Below, piece after piece: positions 34,687-43,957 of a stretch of 49,811 nucleotides of DNA. The DNA lies in NCBI RefSeq assembly GCF_027484545.1, contig NZ_JAIXST010000020.1, positions 1 through 49,811 on the forward strand, in the 5' to 3' direction. Each line of letters starts with the position of its first letter. Position 1 is the first letter of the stretch. The translations under genes were made by a program, and so were the position numbers. The notes under the pieces are model-generated. The model made no database searches and was not told where the DNA came from. It was given only the letters and a program-made list of their open reading frames with translations. Source of the DNA: Runella sp. (GTDB lineage: Bacteria; Bacteroidota; Bacteroidia; Cytophagales; Spirosomataceae).

Positions 34687-35415
34687 TTATGCCTTCACAC
34701 TTCCAAAAATCATTTGTTGGGCTCGCTCAAAATCACTCAAATTACCAATGTCCACCCAATACCCTTCTATAGGCAAAGCTATCACGTGGTAATTTTGCTC
34801 AATCGCATCTTTCAGCATTTGCCATCCTTCGTAGGGCTCATTGGGTGGAAACAAATTGAGCATTTTCTGCTTGAAAAGATAAATACCGGCATTTATCTGT
34901 CGTGAAATGGTGGGCTTTTCTCTAATTCTTTTCACATTGCCCGTTTCACTCACTTCTAAAATCCCCCAAGGTATTTCGAGGCTGTAGTTATAAGTAGCAA
35001 CTGCCAAATCGGCATTGCTTTGTTTGAACTGATTGTAAAATCGCTCTACGTCAAAATTGGTTAATAAATCGCCGTTGATAACCAAAAATTGCTCGTGCGT
35101 CCATTCGCTTTGATGGCCTATAATGCCAATACTTCCCAAAGGTTGATATTCATTCAAATACCTTATGTTTACTCCCAGCACGGTTCCATCTCCAAAATAC
35201 GTTTTGATTTTTTCGCCCAGGTGCCCTACTGAAAAGCAGAGATTTTTCAATCCAAATGAATTCAGATGTCCAACAAGCCGTTCGGCAATCGGCTTATTTC
35301 CTACTTCCAATAAAGCTTTGGGGGTATCGTTGGTCAAGGGTCTCAGGCGTTTTCCTTGTCCTCCGGCCATAATGACTACGTTCAATGGCAGCCTATTGTC
35401 GTAAACAGGAAGCAT
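34687..35415 (-). CDS. Sugar nucleotidyltransferase (mannose-1-phosphate guanylyltransferase-like)
   Basis: A 242-residue enzyme that activates a sugar phosphate with a nucleotide. Signature VVIMAGGQGKRLRPLTNDTPKAL (14 onward) is split here: GGQGKRLRPLT binds the nucleotide, PKALLEVGNKP binds the sugar phosphate side. LVINGDLLTN holds the metal-binding Asp. Lacks C-terminal hexapeptide repeats, so it is a single-domain transferase. It is the last gene of the minus-strand glycan cluster, 11 bases after the LegC-type aminotransferase, and likely supplies an activated sugar for it. Confidence 0.9.
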   Translation of the reverse strand: MLPVYDNRLPLNVVIMAGGQGKRLRPLTNDTPKALLEVGNKPIAERLVGHLNSFGLKNLCFSVGHLGEKIKTYFGDGTVLGVNIRYLNEYQPLGSIGIIGHQSEWTHEQFLVINGDLLTNFDVERFYNQFKQSNADLAVATYNYSLEIPWGILEVSETGNVKRIREKPTISRQINAGIYLFKQKMLNLFPPNEPYEGWQMLKDAIEQNYHVIALPIEGYWVDIGNLSDFERAQQMIFGSVKA

Positions 35416-35426
35416 ATCAGAAAGGG

Positions 35427-36572
35427 TTAGGGATAGTATTCAATTATTTTTTCACCTACAAAAGCTATTTGTTCAAGAGTAATGGAAGTAGAGCAAGGCA
35501 GCATTATGCCCTGATACGCCACTTGTTGGGTGTGGTTTTCATTGCTAATATACAAATCATTCCGATAAGGCGGAAGCTCATTCAACGGAATCCATAATGG
35601 GCGAGTCTCAATTGAATGAGTCGCTAAAAATTGAATAAGTTCTCGACTGTTTTTTACTAAAATGACAAAATGCCAATAATTGGAATTGACATCAGACGTG
35701 ATTTTCTGAAATTTAATTTCAGGTAAAATTGACAATTGCTGCGTGTACAGTCCGGCTATCTCTTTCTTTTTTTCTACAAAACGCGGCAATTGCTCCATTT
35801 GAGCTAAACCTATGGCTGCCAATGGATTAACCAATCTATAATTATACCCTACTTCATCATGTAAATACTCTAAAGTTGAGCTCTTGGCCTGCGTAATGAG
35901 GTGTTTGGCGCGTTTGGCCGCTTGTTCATTGTTGGCCAACAGCATCCCTCCTCCTGCCGTAGTAATGATTTTATTGCTGTTAAAACTAAGAGTTCCCGCT
36001 TCCCCAAATGTGCCGGAATGTTGTCCTTTATAAAAAGAACCCAACGACTCCGCAGCATCTTCTACCAAGGCGAGATAATATAAATCAGCTAATGCGCCTA
36101 ACTCAGTCATATCGGGCATATTACCCAAAATATGAACGGGAACAACTGCGCTTATTCGTCGATTTGTTGCTTTATGGAAACAACTTTGACCTTCTACATA
36201 ACATTGTTTTTCCAGAAATTCTGCGAGCAGTTTGATGTCCAATAACCATGTTTCAGGCTCAATATCCAGAAAAATAGGGTCAGCCCCGGTATATTTGATG
36301 GCGTTGGCCGTAGCCACAAAACTCAGATTAGTGGTAATCACCAAATCATCCCGTTGAACTCCTGCCAGCAAAAGCGCAATGTGGAGCGCCGTAGTGCCGC
36401 TGCTTATACCTACGGCATAGGTTGCCCCTGTATATTCCACTACGCTTTCCTCAAATTTTTTCAAAAAACTCCCTCCCGAAAGCCAGTTAGAATCTAAACT
36501 TTCTTTGACATACTGCCACTCGTTGCCCGACAAATTAGGTTCACATAAAGGAATAGGTAGCATCAGTTGCAT
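35427..36572 (-). CDS. LegC family sugar aminotransferase (DegT/DnrJ/EryC1/StrS)
   Basis: A 381-residue PLP enzyme of the sugar aminotransferase family; the N-terminal form (LPIPLCEPNLSGNEWQYVKE, SNWLSGGSFLKKFE) is that of the LegC subgroup. PLP lysine in LSFNSNKIITTAGGG, phosphate site SSGTTALHIAL, and LVEDAAESLGSFYKG with the conserved Asp. LegC-type enzymes make amino sugars on the way to legionaminic acid-like nonulosonic acids. No LegI/NeuB-like synthase is visible, so the final sugar is uncertain. 3 bases downstream of the epimerase gene. Confidence 0.9.
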   Translation of the reverse strand: MQLMLPIPLCEPNLSGNEWQYVKESLDSNWLSGGSFLKKFEESVVEYTGATYAVGISSGTTALHIALLLAGVQRDDLVITTNLSFVATANAIKYTGADPIFLDIEPETWLLDIKLLAEFLEKQCYVEGQSCFHKATNRRISAVVPVHILGNMPDMTELGALADLYYLALVEDAAESLGSFYKGQHSGTFGEAGTLSFNSNKIITTAGGGMLLANNEQAAKRAKHLITQAKSSTLEYLHDEVGYNYRLVNPLAAIGLAQMEQLPRFVEKKKEIAGLYTQQLSILPEIKFQKITSDVNSNYWHFVILVKNSRELIQFLATHSIETRPLWIPLNELPPYRNDLYISNENHTQQVAYQGIMLPCSTSITLEQIAFVGEKIIEYYP

Positions 36573-36575
36573 TTT

Positions 36576-37553
36576 TTAGATGTTACGATAACGAGCGGTG
36601 TAGGTATCCGTCAAAATCCCGCTTTTAATAAGGTAATTTACCTCTTTCACGCCCATAGGGACGGTTCTTGTAATAGTAAATCCTATTTTGTCCCGAATTT
36701 TATCCGAATTGACGCAGTAATCACGCGGGTCTTCCCCCATGGATTTATAAGTTACTTGGAGGTTAGGCACCCACTTCTGTATTTCGTCCATAAGCATTTT
36801 TTTGGTGTAGTTCTGGTCCGTATTTCCTACATTAAAACACTCATTAGCTACCAATTTGGCGTCCGTTTTGAGCGTTAAATTCATCGCATTGGCCAAATCA
36901 TAGACGTGGCAGTAAGGTCGCCAGAAGTTTTCTCCGTAAATCAACAACTCCTTACCTAAGGTCGCATCCCGGGTAAACTCATTGACGGTCAGGTCAAATC
37001 GCATCCTCGGGGAAATGCCGTAAACCGTCGAAAAGCGTAAAATGGTTTTGTAAACCGACGAATTTTGTTGGCTTAATAAATAACTTTCAAAATTGACTTT
37101 GGTTTCGGCATACAATGAAATCGGATTAAGCGGTGAAGTCTCATCCAAGTACAAATCAGGGTCGGGCATCTTGCCGTAATTGCTACAAGTAGAAGCAAAC
37201 ACAAACCGTTTTATATGGGCCTCTTCGCATTGTTCATACAGTTTGACCGACGCCAACCAATTTATTTCCTGCGTTTCCTGCGGATATTTTTTACAGGGTG
37301 GCTCACCCACAATAGCCGCCAAATGACATACGTGGTCAATACCTTTCAAGGCTTCTTTGATGTCTTGTGTGTGGCGTAAATCTCCCTTAAAAAACTCAAA
37401 ATCAGGGTGTGTCCATACATCAATGAGCGCTTCTCCCCCAAACATAAGGTTGTCTATCACCCTCACTTTGAAACCTTCATTCAATAAAATCCGTGTCAGT
37501 ACCGACCCAATATATCCAGCCCCTCCCGTGACCAATACTTTTTCTTTTTGCAT
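36576..37553 (-). CDS. NAD-dependent epimerase/dehydratase (extended SDR)
   Basis: A 325-residue nucleotide-sugar modifying enzyme. GGAGYIGSVLTRILL (10-24) is the GxxGxxG NAD site, HLAAIVGEP the substrate loop, and Y-A-E-T-K in ISLYAETKVNFESYL the YxxxK catalytic pair. Resembles UDP-glucose 4-epimerase-like or GDP-sugar epimerase-dehydratase. Precise reaction unknown. In the same minus-strand cluster, with only a few bases to each neighbour. Confidence 0.92.
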   Translation of the reverse strand: MQKEKVLVTGGAGYIGSVLTRILLNEGFKVRVIDNLMFGGEALIDVWTHPDFEFFKGDLRHTQDIKEALKGIDHVCHLAAIVGEPPCKKYPQETQEINWLASVKLYEQCEEAHIKRFVFASTCSNYGKMPDPDLYLDETSPLNPISLYAETKVNFESYLLSQQNSSVYKTILRFSTVYGISPRMRFDLTVNEFTRDATLGKELLIYGENFWRPYCHVYDLANAMNLTLKTDAKLVANECFNVGNTDQNYTKKMLMDEIQKWVPNLQVTYKSMGEDPRDYCVNSDKIRDKIGFTITRTVPMGVKEVNYLIKSGILTDTYTARYRNI

Positions 37554-37558
37554 AAATA

Positions 37559-38716
37559 CTACCGTTTTTGTACCGTTTTAAAGGCTTGCATCAATTCATT
37601 GACAATAATATCGGGGTGCCATTCGGCTATTTTTTTCTGACCAACTTCCCCAAACTCTTTAAATCGTTCGGGCATTTTCATGATTGCTATCAACTTATCT
37701 TCCAAATCAGCGGCATTAAACGGGTCAAACGTAAATCCATTTTGTCCATTTACGACCAAGTCCGCCGCGCTGCCGCACCGCTCCGAAACAATGACCGGCA
37801 TCCCATACACCAAAGCCTCGTTGGTGACAAATCCAAACGGCTCAAAAGTACTCGGCAAAACAGCCACATCTGCCAAAGCGTACCTTCCCGGTACCTCATA
37901 CCACTCACAAGGTTCAAAAAAAGTGATCGAGTCATTGGAAAGTTGCTTTTGCAACTCTTTCATTGCTCCATAGTCCTCCCCGCTTCCACTCAAAATCAGT
38001 CCCCATTCATCCTTATTCGCGCTCTTTTTTTGAGCAGAATCAAACATTTTCATCAATAAGAGCAAGTTTTTTCGACCCACAAATCGCCCAGCGTATATAA
38101 AATTGTAGGGCGGCAGCCCAAATTTCTTCTTATTACTTTCCCGATTTCCCAAAGCTGCCTGATGCAGTTGAAACAGCGCATCGTTGTCAATGCCCACGTT
38201 CTTGGTACTCAGTATTTTATATTCCGGAATATTTAATCTTCTCAGGTATTCGGCAGCCTTGGTACCCAAGCATACAATACCATCACAGTTATTCAAAAAA
38301 TATTTTTTGAGGTTTTCTTTCCACCAAACTCGTTTACGGCTGGTCTCGGTACTCTCAAAATCAAGCACTATTTTGATATTTTTCAACCTGCAATACAGCA
38401 TCACTAACCAATAGGCCAGGTCATAATAGCCATTGAGATAGACAAGGGTAGGTCGGTAAGCTTGGACTTGTGCCAACAGTTTTTGGGCCTTGGGCAACGT
38501 TTTTATATTTTCGAGCACATCGTCAGGAAAAAGTACCCTGTAATTGTATTGATGAGTTCCTAAATCAGTCCTTAAGGCTGCCCGGCTGTGTTCCGTATAA
38601 GCCAATTGTATGACATAAAAATCAAATTGTTCAGCATCTGCAATCTCCTGTATGCCCTTGAATATTCGTGCTTTGTAATGTGACCATAAAATATTGTGAA
38701 TGGCAAGAATCCTCAT
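37559..38716 (-). CDS. GT4 family glycosyltransferase
   Basis: A 385-residue GT-B fold enzyme. Glycosyltransferase family 4 signs: FIYAGRFVGRKNLLLLMKMF near the middle, ALADVAVLPSTFEPFGFVTNEALVYGMPVI (the E-x7-E motif) and RCGSAADLVV. Transfers a sugar from a nucleotide donor to a growing glycan in the cytoplasm. The N-terminal part lacks a signal. Seven bases downstream of the GT2 gene, co-transcribed with the whole cluster. Confidence 0.92.
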   Translation of the reverse strand: MRILAIHNILWSHYKARIFKGIQEIADAEQFDFYVIQLAYTEHSRAALRTDLGTHQYNYRVLFPDDVLENIKTLPKAQKLLAQVQAYRPTLVYLNGYYDLAYWLVMLYCRLKNIKIVLDFESTETSRKRVWWKENLKKYFLNNCDGIVCLGTKAAEYLRRLNIPEYKILSTKNVGIDNDALFQLHQAALGNRESNKKKFGLPPYNFIYAGRFVGRKNLLLLMKMFDSAQKKSANKDEWGLILSGSGEDYGAMKELQKQLSNDSITFFEPCEWYEVPGRYALADVAVLPSTFEPFGFVTNEALVYGMPVIVSERCGSAADLVVNGQNGFTFDPFNAADLEDKLIAIMKMPERFKEFGEVGQKKIAEWHPDIIVNELMQAFKTVQKR

Positions 38717-38723
38717 AAGGGGT

Positions 38724-39602
38724 TTAGTTGGAGGTTAATTTGCGAATTAAGTAATTCCATTGGCCTTGTCCAAACCAGTAAATAAGTTTTCGGAGATATG
38801 ATTTTGCCCGTACCCACGTATAATTTGGTTTGGTTCCCAACTGTTTTTGATACTGCTGACTAATTTCAGTTCTCTCGTTTTTGTAGGAAGACGTAATATT
38901 AGTGGTCTTTGACTGCGAATGAATACGAAAAGCGCCCCAAAGGTTTTCCACGTATTTCAGCAAAACTCCCGGAGCAGTCCCAAATCGCATAATTAGTTCA
39001 TAATCAAACGAATAATTGTATTTTTCATCTAAATACCCTACTGTATTTAGCAACTCTCTTTTAAAAAACAAGGCTTGATTATGAGCCTGCATTCCCAATA
39101 CCAAATGTTCTTCCAACGAAAAAGGAGTCATTCTCATCTCATTTTGAATAAGGTCGTTTTCGTCAATGATGTATAAGTTTCCAAAAAAAACGGACGCAGT
39201 TGGATTTTGAGCGTAAGATTTCGCCAATTCATAAAAAGCATTGGGAGCATATAAATCATCGGCATTTTGAAAAGTCACAATTTCGCCCGTCGTTTGTCGA
39301 AGACCGAAATTAATCGCCGCTGTTTGCCCGCGATTTGTACCGTCCCCTGCCAATTTTACAAATTCTCCGTACTTCCTGATAATTTCATTACTGTTATCGG
39401 GTGTACGGTCATCCACGATAATGTACTCCACATTGGGATAATTTTGATTAAGAACACTCAAAATAGTGCGCTCAATAAATGCCTCTTGGTTGTAGGATGG
39501 AGTAATTACCGATATTTTAGGATATAGCGAGTCATGAGATAAAATAACCGAAGGTTTGAAAAGAGGTTTAGAAACAAAATCCTGCAAATGTGTATTTGTC
39601 AT
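38724..39602 (-). CDS. GT2 family glycosyltransferase
   Basis: A 292-residue GT-A fold enzyme: SVITPSYNQEAFIERTILSVL, EYIIVDDRTPDNSNEII (the usual VDGGSTDNT site reads VDDRTPDNS), and QNADDLYAPNA, the metal-binding DxD-like motif. First gene of the minus-strand operon 39602-34687; divergent from the GT8-like gene. Acceptor and donor unknown. Confidence 0.92.
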   Translation of the reverse strand: MTNTHLQDFVSKPLFKPSVILSHDSLYPKISVITPSYNQEAFIERTILSVLNQNYPNVEYIIVDDRTPDNSNEIIRKYGEFVKLAGDGTNRGQTAAINFGLRQTTGEIVTFQNADDLYAPNAFYELAKSYAQNPTASVFFGNLYIIDENDLIQNEMRMTPFSLEEHLVLGMQAHNQALFFKRELLNTVGYLDEKYNYSFDYELIMRFGTAPGVLLKYVENLWGAFRIHSQSKTTNITSSYKNERTEISQQYQKQLGTKPNYTWVRAKSYLRKLIYWFGQGQWNYLIRKLTSN

Positions 39603-39734
39603 CTCAGTAAAATTCTTAGCCGTAATGTAGGTACAAAACTTTTATCGGGTTGTACCGAATAATCAAAAATTTCTCCCGAACGTCTGAAACTCGAAATAAG
39701 CATTTATTTTTGTCGCAAATCTACTATTTACCTA

Positions 39735-40712
39735 ATGCGTCTTGCATTTACCATTTGTACCCTCAGTCATTTAGCACAGGCCAAAACCATGGCCGACAGT
39801 TTAATCAAGCAAAACCCTGATTACCAAATTGTTATTGGTTTATTTGACAAAGTAAATGAACGGGATATTTCCTCAGTAAAGAACTATACCTTGATTGAAA
39901 TAAACGGCGAACAAATTCCTGATTTTGAGGGATTGTTTGACCGATATACTCCTTTTGAGCTGAGTTGTCTGGCAAAACCCTATTTGGCAAGCTATTTATT
40001 TAAAAAGTACCCTGAGGTCGAAAAACTGCTTTATTTCGATTCTGATATTCTGTTTTTTGGTCAGGTTACTTCTATTGAGTCAGACTTAGACAATCACAGC
40101 ATTGTACTTACTCCTCACGTGACGCAGCCTATTAAGGATGAAAAAAGCCCTCGTTTGCGCAATTTTTTGAATGCAGGACTGTATAACGGAGGTTTTTTTG
40201 CCCTCAAACGCGGCAAAGAAACGTACGACTTCTTGGCTTGGTGGCAAGACCGTGTGTGGCACGAAGGCTATCTCAATTTCTCTCAGGGAATGTTTGTAGA
40301 CCAATTGTGGCTAAACTACGTTCCTTTGTTTTATCCTAATGCGCTCATCAGTAAAAAACCTGGGTATAACATGGGGTATTGGAATATGCACGAGCGTTGG
40401 GTAACCCAAAAAGAAAATTTATTTTGGGTTAATCAGACGTATCCGCTGGTCTTTTTTCATTTCAGCGGCTATCAGTTATCCGAACCCAATCATATTTCTG
40501 TGCATCAAAATCGTTATAATTTTGATAGTAGGTCAGACGTAAAACCGCTTTTTGAAATGTATCATCAGGCTTTGGTAGCCAACGGTGATGCGTCTTTTCG
40601 CCTCTTACCAAATGCCTACCATCGCCCAAAGTATTTTTATCAAAAAAGTCGCGCTTTAAGGCGTATATTAGTAGCAGGATGTTATCGTTTATTACGATTA
40701 TTAAATGCGTGA
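39735..40712 (+). CDS. GT8-like glycosyltransferase
   Basis: A 325-residue protein of the nucleotide-diphospho-sugar transferase fold. The metal motif is KLLYFDSDILFF (DSD), preceded by LAKPYLASYLFKK, and followed by FLNAGLYNGGFFALKRG. FVDQLWLNYVPLFYPN and FFHFSGYQLSEPN match related proteins in Bacteroidota glycan clusters. A TATTTTTG element at 39705-39712 could be the -7 box. Followed by a GT2 gene. Sugar not known. Confidence 0.85.
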   Translation: MRLAFTICTLSHLAQAKTMADSLIKQNPDYQIVIGLFDKVNERDISSVKNYTLIEINGEQIPDFEGLFDRYTPFELSCLAKPYLASYLFKKYPEVEKLLYFDSDILFFGQVTSIESDLDNHSIVLTPHVTQPIKDEKSPRLRNFLNAGLYNGGFFALKRGKETYDFLAWWQDRVWHEGYLNFSQGMFVDQLWLNYVPLFYPNALISKKPGYNMGYWNMHERWVTQKENLFWVNQTYPLVFFHFSGYQLSEPNHISVHQNRYNFDSRSDVKPLFEMYHQALVANGDASFRLLPNAYHRPKYFYQKSRALRRILVAGCYRLLRLLNA

Positions 40713-40779
40713 TTTGTTTTTAAATAGAGAATTTCACTCCATTTCAACGTAGAAAACTGTATAAAATAGTTCAGTATAA

Positions 40780-41793
40780 ATGTCAAAAAAAACCCTGATT
40801 TCCATAGCCTTGTGTACCTACAATGGCACGCGGTTTTTGTGGGAGCAGTTAGAAAGTTTAGCGGGTCAGACAAGGCTACCTAATGAATTAATCATAGTTG
40901 ACGATGGCTCCACGGATGGGACATTGGCATTAATAGAGAAATTCGCCCAAACCGCTCCTTTCAAAGTTCGTATTTCGGTCAATAAAACTACCTTGGGGGT
41001 AACCAAAAACTTCGAGAAGGCATTGACGCAATGCGAAGGAGACTTTTTGTTTTTATGTGATCAGGACGATATTTGGGAAGCTGAAAAAATTAACGGAATG
41101 ATTTCTTTTTTCGAGCAAAATCCTTCCGTTAATGTAGTTTTTTCCGATGCTTTGTTGGTCAACGAAAAGGCAGTTTCTCTTCAGCAGCGACTCTGGGAGT
41201 TAGTAAGGCTTCACCCACCTCAATTAGAGAAATGGAGTAAAGGAGAAAGCATTGGTCTTATGCTCGTTGGCAACCGGGTAGCGGGTTGTACCATGGCACT
41301 CCGCAGGTCTTTTTTACAAAAAATTCTACCTTTTCCTACCGACATCCCCGAGTTTTTACACGATACTTGGATTGCATTTGTAGCATCGGTTTTAGGTCAA
41401 ATCCAGTTCATTTCGATACCGCTTGTCAAATACAGGCAGCATTCATCGCAACAGGTAGGCACTCGTCCGAAGAATTTAACAGCCTTGACTTTACGTCAGC
41501 GATTGAGTCGCCCTCACGAGGAAAAATTAGCTCCCTTTCAAAAACAGCAACAGGAACTGAACAGGCTTTACCAACACCTTCAAAGGGTGATTCCCAAAGA
41601 CAATAAAAATCTAAAAATTGTGGCTGAAAAAATTCATTTTCTTTCCACACGAGCCTCTCTGCCCAACAATCGTTTGTTGCGAATCAGCCCAATTGTACAA
41701 CAATGGTTCAAAGGCAATTATCATCGTTTTGCAGACCAAGATACTACTTCAACCGGAATCTTTTTGACTGCTTTAGGAGATGTTTTGGAGTAA
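40780..41793 (+). CDS. GT2 family glycosyltransferase (rhamnosyltransferase-like)
   Basis: A 337-residue GT-A enzyme. ISIALCTYNGTRFLWEQLESL, ELIIVDDGSTDGT and FLFLCDQDDIWE are the typical motifs; the CDQDD form is common in rhamnosyl- and similar transferases. The C-terminal part (LRQRLSRPHEEKLAPFQKQQ) is charged and probably peripheral to the membrane. Same strand as the GT8-like gene (67-base gap). Donor not determined. Confidence 0.9.
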   Translation: MSKKTLISIALCTYNGTRFLWEQLESLAGQTRLPNELIIVDDGSTDGTLALIEKFAQTAPFKVRISVNKTTLGVTKNFEKALTQCEGDFLFLCDQDDIWEAEKINGMISFFEQNPSVNVVFSDALLVNEKAVSLQQRLWELVRLHPPQLEKWSKGESIGLMLVGNRVAGCTMALRRSFLQKILPFPTDIPEFLHDTWIAFVASVLGQIQFISIPLVKYRQHSSQQVGTRPKNLTALTLRQRLSRPHEEKLAPFQKQQQELNRLYQHLQRVIPKDNKNLKIVAEKIHFLSTRASLPNNRLLRISPIVQQWFKGNYHRFADQDTTSTGIFLTALGDVLE

Positions 41794-41841
41794 TTTCATT
41801 GGTAATTTCTATATTCGCCAATCACCCAAACATCAACAACC

Positions 41842-43206
41842 TTGAAAAAATCAATTTTCCTCCTCCTCTTTATCACAACCGCCTCTTTTGCCCAAACCCG
41901 CGAAGACTCGGTAATGATTGGTAAGATTTATGACGAAGCCCTGAGCAACGGTCAGGGATATGAATGGCTGCGGTATTTGTGCAAGCAAATCGGCCCGCGT
42001 CTCAGCGGCTCAACTGGTGCACAAAAAGCCGTGACCTGGACCAAACAGGTCATGGAACAACAACAGTTTGACCGCGTATTTTTGCAGGATATAAAAGTGC
42101 CGTATTGGGTACGCGGTGCCAAAGAAGAAGCGTATATCAAAGTCGGTAAACAAAAAACCAAAGTTCCAATAGCCGCTTTGGGAGGTTCCGTAGCCACTGC
42201 ACCCAAAGGCGTAGAAGCCGAAGTGATTGAAGTAAAGAGTTTTCAAGAGCTGCGTGACTTGGGAAAAGAGAAAGTAAAGGGCAAAATTGTGTTTTTCAAT
42301 CGCCCCATGGACCCTACCAAACTCAATACGTTTGAGGCGTATGGCAGAGCAGTAGAACAACGCGCCAACGGTGCCACCGAAGCCGCTAATTTAGGAGCTG
42401 TAGGTGCAATTGTTCGTTCGATGAGTACTTCTCAAGACGATTTTCCACACACGGGCAGTATGCGTTATGGCACGGGAGTTCCACTTATTCCTACCGCAGG
42501 TATCAGTACCAACGGTGCCAATTTGCTGAGTCAGCAGTTGAAAGCAAACCCAAACCTTACTTTTTATTTCCGCCAAAACTGCGAAACTATGCCCGATGCC
42601 GACTCGCATAATGTAGTGGGAGAATTGAAAGGCAGCGAAAATCCTGACGAAATTATCGTCGTAGGGGGTCACTTGGATTCTTGGGATTTGGCCGAAGGTG
42701 CCCACGACGACGGTGCGGGTTGTGTACAATCCATGGAGGTACTGCGCATTTTGAAGGCCTTGGGCTACAAACCCAAGCGGACGATTCGGGCCGTGATGTT
42801 TATGAACGAAGAAAACGGCTTGCGCGGCGGAGTGAAATACGCTGATTTGGCCAAACAAAATAAAGAAAATCACATTGCTGCCGTCGAATCCGACAATGGC
42901 GGTTTTACACCTCGCGGTTTTGGCATTGTGGGTAAACCGGCCCAACGAGCCAAAGCATTGCTGTGGAAAGATTTATTGGCACCTTATGGCTTGGCAGAAA
43001 TAGGCCCGGGCGGTGGTGGCGCTGACATTGGCCCTCTGGCACAAACAGGTACTGTCCTTTTTGGTTTTAAACCTGATTCTCAGCGGTATTTTGATGTTCA
43101 CCACGCTTCCAATGATAATTTTGAGAACGTAAACAAGCGTGAGCTTGACCTCGGTGCTGCTTCTATGGCTGCTATGATTTATCTGTTGGATAAGTACGGG
43201 ATTTAG
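41842..43206 (+). CDS. Secreted M28 family zinc aminopeptidase
   Basis: A 454-residue protein with a signal peptide (KKSIFLLLFITTASFAQ). No ATG is available in frame before the signal; the frame is stopped at 41803, so the TTG at 41842 is the likely start. A PA domain (about 110-235) precedes the M28 domain. Zinc ligands: GGHLDSWDLAEGAHDDGAG (His, Asp), MNEENGLRGG (catalytic Glu-Glu), VESDNGG (Asp) and HHASNDNFENVN (His). Acts as an exported aminopeptidase or carboxypeptidase Q-like enzyme. Confidence 0.9.
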   Translation: MKKSIFLLLFITTASFAQTREDSVMIGKIYDEALSNGQGYEWLRYLCKQIGPRLSGSTGAQKAVTWTKQVMEQQQFDRVFLQDIKVPYWVRGAKEEAYIKVGKQKTKVPIAALGGSVATAPKGVEAEVIEVKSFQELRDLGKEKVKGKIVFFNRPMDPTKLNTFEAYGRAVEQRANGATEAANLGAVGAIVRSMSTSQDDFPHTGSMRYGTGVPLIPTAGISTNGANLLSQQLKANPNLTFYFRQNCETMPDADSHNVVGELKGSENPDEIIVVGGHLDSWDLAEGAHDDGAGCVQSMEVLRILKALGYKPKRTIRAVMFMNEENGLRGGVKYADLAKQNKENHIAAVESDNGGFTPRGFGIVGKPAQRAKALLWKDLLAPYGLAEIGPGGGGADIGPLAQTGTVLFGFKPDSQRYFDVHHASNDNFENVNKRELDLGAASMAAMIYLLDKYGI

Positions 43207-43236
43207 CATATGCCAGACTTGGAAAGTTTTGAATAA

Positions 43237-43290
43237 GTAGCAAAAAAGTTACCTAAAATTTGCAAACAGGTAGCCTTTTTGCTACTTTTG
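43237..43290 (+). promoter_or_regulatory. hicAB promoter inside an inverted repeat
   Basis: Arms GTAGCAAAAAAGTTACC (43237-43253) and GGTAGCCTTTTTGCTAC (43269-43285) pair over 17 bases with two G-T-compatible changes. A perfect promoter lies on the right side: TTTG 43259-43262, 20 bases, TACTTTTG 43283-43290. The right arm fills most of the spacer and touches the -7 box. The repeat could be the HicB operator, or a terminator for the upstream peptidase gene, or both. Confidence 0.72.
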
Positions 43291-43364
43291 TATTAATAAA
43301 CAAATCCAAATGAAACCAATTAAATCTATGAAAGAAACAAACATTTCCCCCCCCAACATTTTTT

Positions 43365-43550
43365 ATGAACGCCAAACAAGTCATCAGACTTTTAGAAGAA
43401 AACGGATGGATTGAAGTAAGACAAAAAGGCAGTCACCGAATTTTCAAACATCCAACGATTACCGACAATATTCCCGTAGCAGATCACGGAACTAAAGATA
43501 TTCCGATAAGCACATTGAAAGCTACACTGAAAAAAGCAGGCATTAAATAA
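43365..43550 (+). CDS. hicA: HicA-type mRNA interferase toxin
   Basis: A 61-residue double-stranded-RNA-binding-fold toxin. Motif RQKGSHRIFKH contains the catalytic H24, and NIPVADHGTKDIPISTLKATLKKAG is the rest of the family signature. HicA cleaves mRNA without translating ribosome need and stops growth until HicB binds. The start ATG follows a C8 run (43347-43354) by 10 bases, and an overlapping frame starts upstream at 43310. hicB begins 2 bases after its stop, the usual toxin-first order. Confidence 0.93.
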   Translation: MNAKQVIRLLEENGWIEVRQKGSHRIFKHPTITDNIPVADHGTKDIPISTLKATLKKAGIK

Positions 43551-43552
43551 AA

Positions 43553-43957
43553 ATGCGATTAACGATAATTATAGAAAAAGGAGACGGCGAAATCTGGGGA
43601 CGAGTAGAAGCTCCCGGATTTCTCAACGTCACAATGGGTAATTCTGAAGCAGAAATTACTCAAAATATGCTTGAACTAATAGAAGACTTTTTAGAAAACG
43701 AAGGAAAAGAAGACGAGTACTGGAAGGGTGTTACCCTTGAAAGTATAGAATTTGATTATCGCTACGATTTAACAGCGTTCTTCGATTTATTTTCTCCTCT
43801 AAAGATCAATTCTATCGCAGAAAAGGCAGGTATCAACAAAGCCTTACTGAGGCAATATGTGTCGGGCGTTAAGCATCCTTCTGCCCAACAGGTTCAAAAA
43901 ATAGAATCTGCCATTCATGCTTTTGCCCAAAACTTAATGAAAGTATCCTTGGTTTAA
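43553..43957 (+). CDS. hicB: HicB-type antitoxin with C-terminal HTH
   Basis: A 134-residue antitoxin. N-terminal half: RNase-H-like HicB fold (IIIEKGDGEIWGRVEAPGF, 4-22). C-terminal half: a short helix-turn-helix (INSIAEKAGINKALLRQYVSG) followed by a PSAQQVQKIESA helix, so it can bind DNA and probably represses its own promoter through the inverted repeat at 43237-43285. Its stop codon overlaps that of the convergent DUF1501 gene in the bases TTAA. Confidence 0.9.
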   Translation: MRLTIIIEKGDGEIWGRVEAPGFLNVTMGNSEAEITQNMLELIEDFLENEGKEDEYWKGVTLESIEFDYRYDLTAFFDLFSPLKINSIAEKAGINKALLRQYVSGVKHPSAQQVQKIESAIHAFAQNLMKVSLV

